Shown piece after piece: positions 62,709-64,000 of a stretch of DNA of 64,000 bases. Source of the stretch: Aphrocallistes beatrix (Eukaryota; Porifera; Hexactinellida; Sceptrulophora; Aphrocallistidae); the NCBI GenBank assembly GCA_963281255.1, contig OY725498.1:682001-746000 (forward strand), written 5' to 3'. The translations under genes and the position numbers were made by a program. Position 1 is the stretch's first letter. Every line of letters starts with the position of its first letter. The notes under the pieces are model-generated. The model was not told the origin of the DNA, ran no database searches, and worked only from the letters and a program-made list of their open reading frames with translations.

Positions 62709-63172
62709 GGATACAGACTTTTCGTGACAGGACTTTTCGTGACGAGACATTTCGTGACGGACATTTCGTGACAAGACTTTTCGTTACAAGATGGGTGCAC
62801 TATGTATGTATGTATATTCTATAATTGTTGTGGTAAGGCGAAGTCATGATAATTATCTGTGAAGATAAAATACAAGTGATATACGAAAAGTCTGTATCCC
62901 AGAAAGAATGCACTTCTCACTAATTTATATGGCACTGATAATGTAGGTGCAATATGTAATTTATCTTCACAGATAATTATCATGACTTCGCCTTACCACA
63001 ACAATTATAGAATATAGGTGTACCCATCTTGTCACGAAAAGTCTTGTCACGAAATGTCTTTGTCAGGAAAAGTCTTGTCACGAAATGTCCCTGTCACGAA
63101 AAGTCTTGTCACGAAATGTCCGTCACGAAATGTCTCGTCACGAAAAGTCCTGTAACGAAAAGTCTGTATCCC
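62709..63172. repeat. Foldback with TTTCGTGAC subterminal repeats
   Basis: Arms of about 150-200 bases: outer ends GGATACAGACTTTTCGT inverted at both sides, then repeated units of GACTTTTCGTGACAGG type (about four on the left, about nine on the right), then an inner inverted stretch (TATAATTGTTGTGGTAAGGC, continuing with GAAGTCATGATAATTATC). It directly precedes the transposase remnant at 63190 and could be that element's terminal repeat. Confidence 0.85.
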
Positions 63173-63189
63173 GTTATGCAATGGTCCAT

Positions 63190-64000
63190 TTCTTTTTTCC
63201 GAGGTTATAGCGTAGCATGTTCTCACTTCTCCATCAAAACTTACAAAACTTATTTGAAATGCGTTCTCTTCAGGGATGGTTGTAAAGCGACGGTGAAATT
63301 GCATATGGATACCTACTTGATTGCTCCGATTACTATACATAACCACGGTTTAAGAGAATACCAAAGTGCAGCTTATGAATTAAAATCGAAATGCAAAATT
63401 AAGGGCTCGAAATTCGCAAGATAGCTTACGGAAGATCTTAACGCATAACAAGAGAAGATACAGCTGGATCTAGTGTCTCATTTAGCGAATGTAAATCTGC
63501 CATGTATCGCTCCAGAATAATGTTACAGCCTAATATTCCAGCAAATGCTACAGAATTTTCAGAAATGTTATCGACTACGTACAACATTTGGGCAGTTCTG
63601 TAGAAGTAGTGTGTCTGTTGATAGCCATACTGCAATAATTTTTTTCTCCAATAAACTGAAAAATTTCTTACCAAATAAGAAGTATTCAATTTGATGGAAC
63701 CTTTTATACGGTACCTGTCCAATTTTTTAGCTGTGGACGATTTTTATAGCTGTTGGTCGATAATCTTTACCCGACATACATAAGGCAGTATTAAATAAGA
63801 TTGGCACCCTTGTACCCCAAATTAAACCTATAATATCAATGTCAGATTGGGAAGCAGCTCCAAGGAATGCATTCAAAGAAGTTTATCCAAATGTAAGACA
63901 TTTTGGATATTGTTTTATTTTACTCAGCATATTTGGCAGAAAACTCAAAAGTTCGGACTGGCACAGACATATAATGAAAATCACGAGTTTGCAAGATTAT
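63190..64000 (+). pseudogene. FLYWCH / Mutator-like transposase remnant, runs off window
   Basis: In plus-strand frames one reads LKCVLFRDGCKATVKLHMDT and then IAPITIHNHGLRE, a FLYWCH-type zinc finger (C, C, H, H). Further on, KKYSI, then FDGTFYTVP, then FQLWTIFIAVGR resemble the first catalytic part of MULE transposases (DGTFxxxP...QLxTIH). An open stretch from 63782 to the end follows with IKPIISMSDWEAAPRNAFKE and VYPNVRHFGYCFILL, the second catalytic block. Stops and frame changes between about 63424 and 63780 show decay, or unrecognised introns. Confidence 0.65.

Noticed and set aside
1-64000. tRNA, rRNA or riboswitch genes
   Set aside because: I looked for tRNA T-loop strings and strongly conserved rRNA segments and saw none. 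A covariance-model search could still find some.

Overview
The window is eukaryotic: AT-rich DNA, GT-AG introns, intron-bearing housekeeping genes and dense DNA transposons. The two conserved genes, cytosolic aconitase/IRP1 and AP-4 epsilon, are animal-like. The expanded AIG1-type GTPases and RING-less coiled-coil/NHL proteins suit a non-bilaterian animal. A sponge, perhaps a glass sponge, is my best guess, but this is inference and no sequence search was possible.

Positions 1-32,500 hold a gene cluster built from one domain family. I count about 15 loci related to AIG1/GIMAP GTPases. One type is a two-domain protein of about 530 residues: an N-terminal G domain with an intact P-loop, a second AIG1-like domain whose P-loop is replaced by an (N/H)GNNGF-like motif, and a conserved C-terminal tail. 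Intact members lie at 2837, 14798, 23469 and 30833, and partial or broken ones at 1, 1809, 6806 and 9113. The other type is a stand-alone copy of the degenerate second domain (5592, 17346, 19017, 20189 on +; 26778, 28750, 29410 on -). Several of these end in unrelated hydrophobic anchors and one ends in a CaaX box. The layout suggests a birth-and-death cluster of paired GTPases and pseudo-GTPases, possibly an innate-immunity or membrane-remodelling system.

Positions 32,888-40,778 (-) carry a nine-exon aconitase/IRP1 gene of 898 codons. Its seventh intron holds a MITE, a Helitron 5' end and about 97 copies of a 19-bp palindromic satellite. Positions 41,137-47,602 (-) hold one intact coiled-coil/NHL gene and two broken tandem copies, mixed with hAT and MITE debris and a duplicated piece of aconitase intron 1.

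Positions 49,171-53,332 hold a small secreted cysteine-rich protein, a small unknown protein and an alpha-fucosyltransferase-like protein with a coding minisatellite and a C-terminal membrane segment. Positions 53,857-59,261 (-) are a five-exon AP-4 epsilon gene of 1178 residues. From 59,300 to the end the window is mostly transposon debris: a hAT MITE, a mariner C-terminus, captured coiled-coil gene fragments, a large foldback element and a FLYWCH/Mutator-like transposase running off the edge.

Mobile elements are mostly non-autonomous: Helitrons inserted between A and T with 5'-TC and 3'-CTTG ends, pogo/Tc1-type MITEs flanked by TA, hAT-like MITEs and foldbacks. A non-autonomous Helitron, itself hit by a Tc1/mariner element, interrupts an exon of one GTPase gene. 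Most protein-coding starts have a TTAG or TAG acceptor-like site within about 30 bases upstream, suggesting 5'-UTR introns or spliced-leader trans-splicing.
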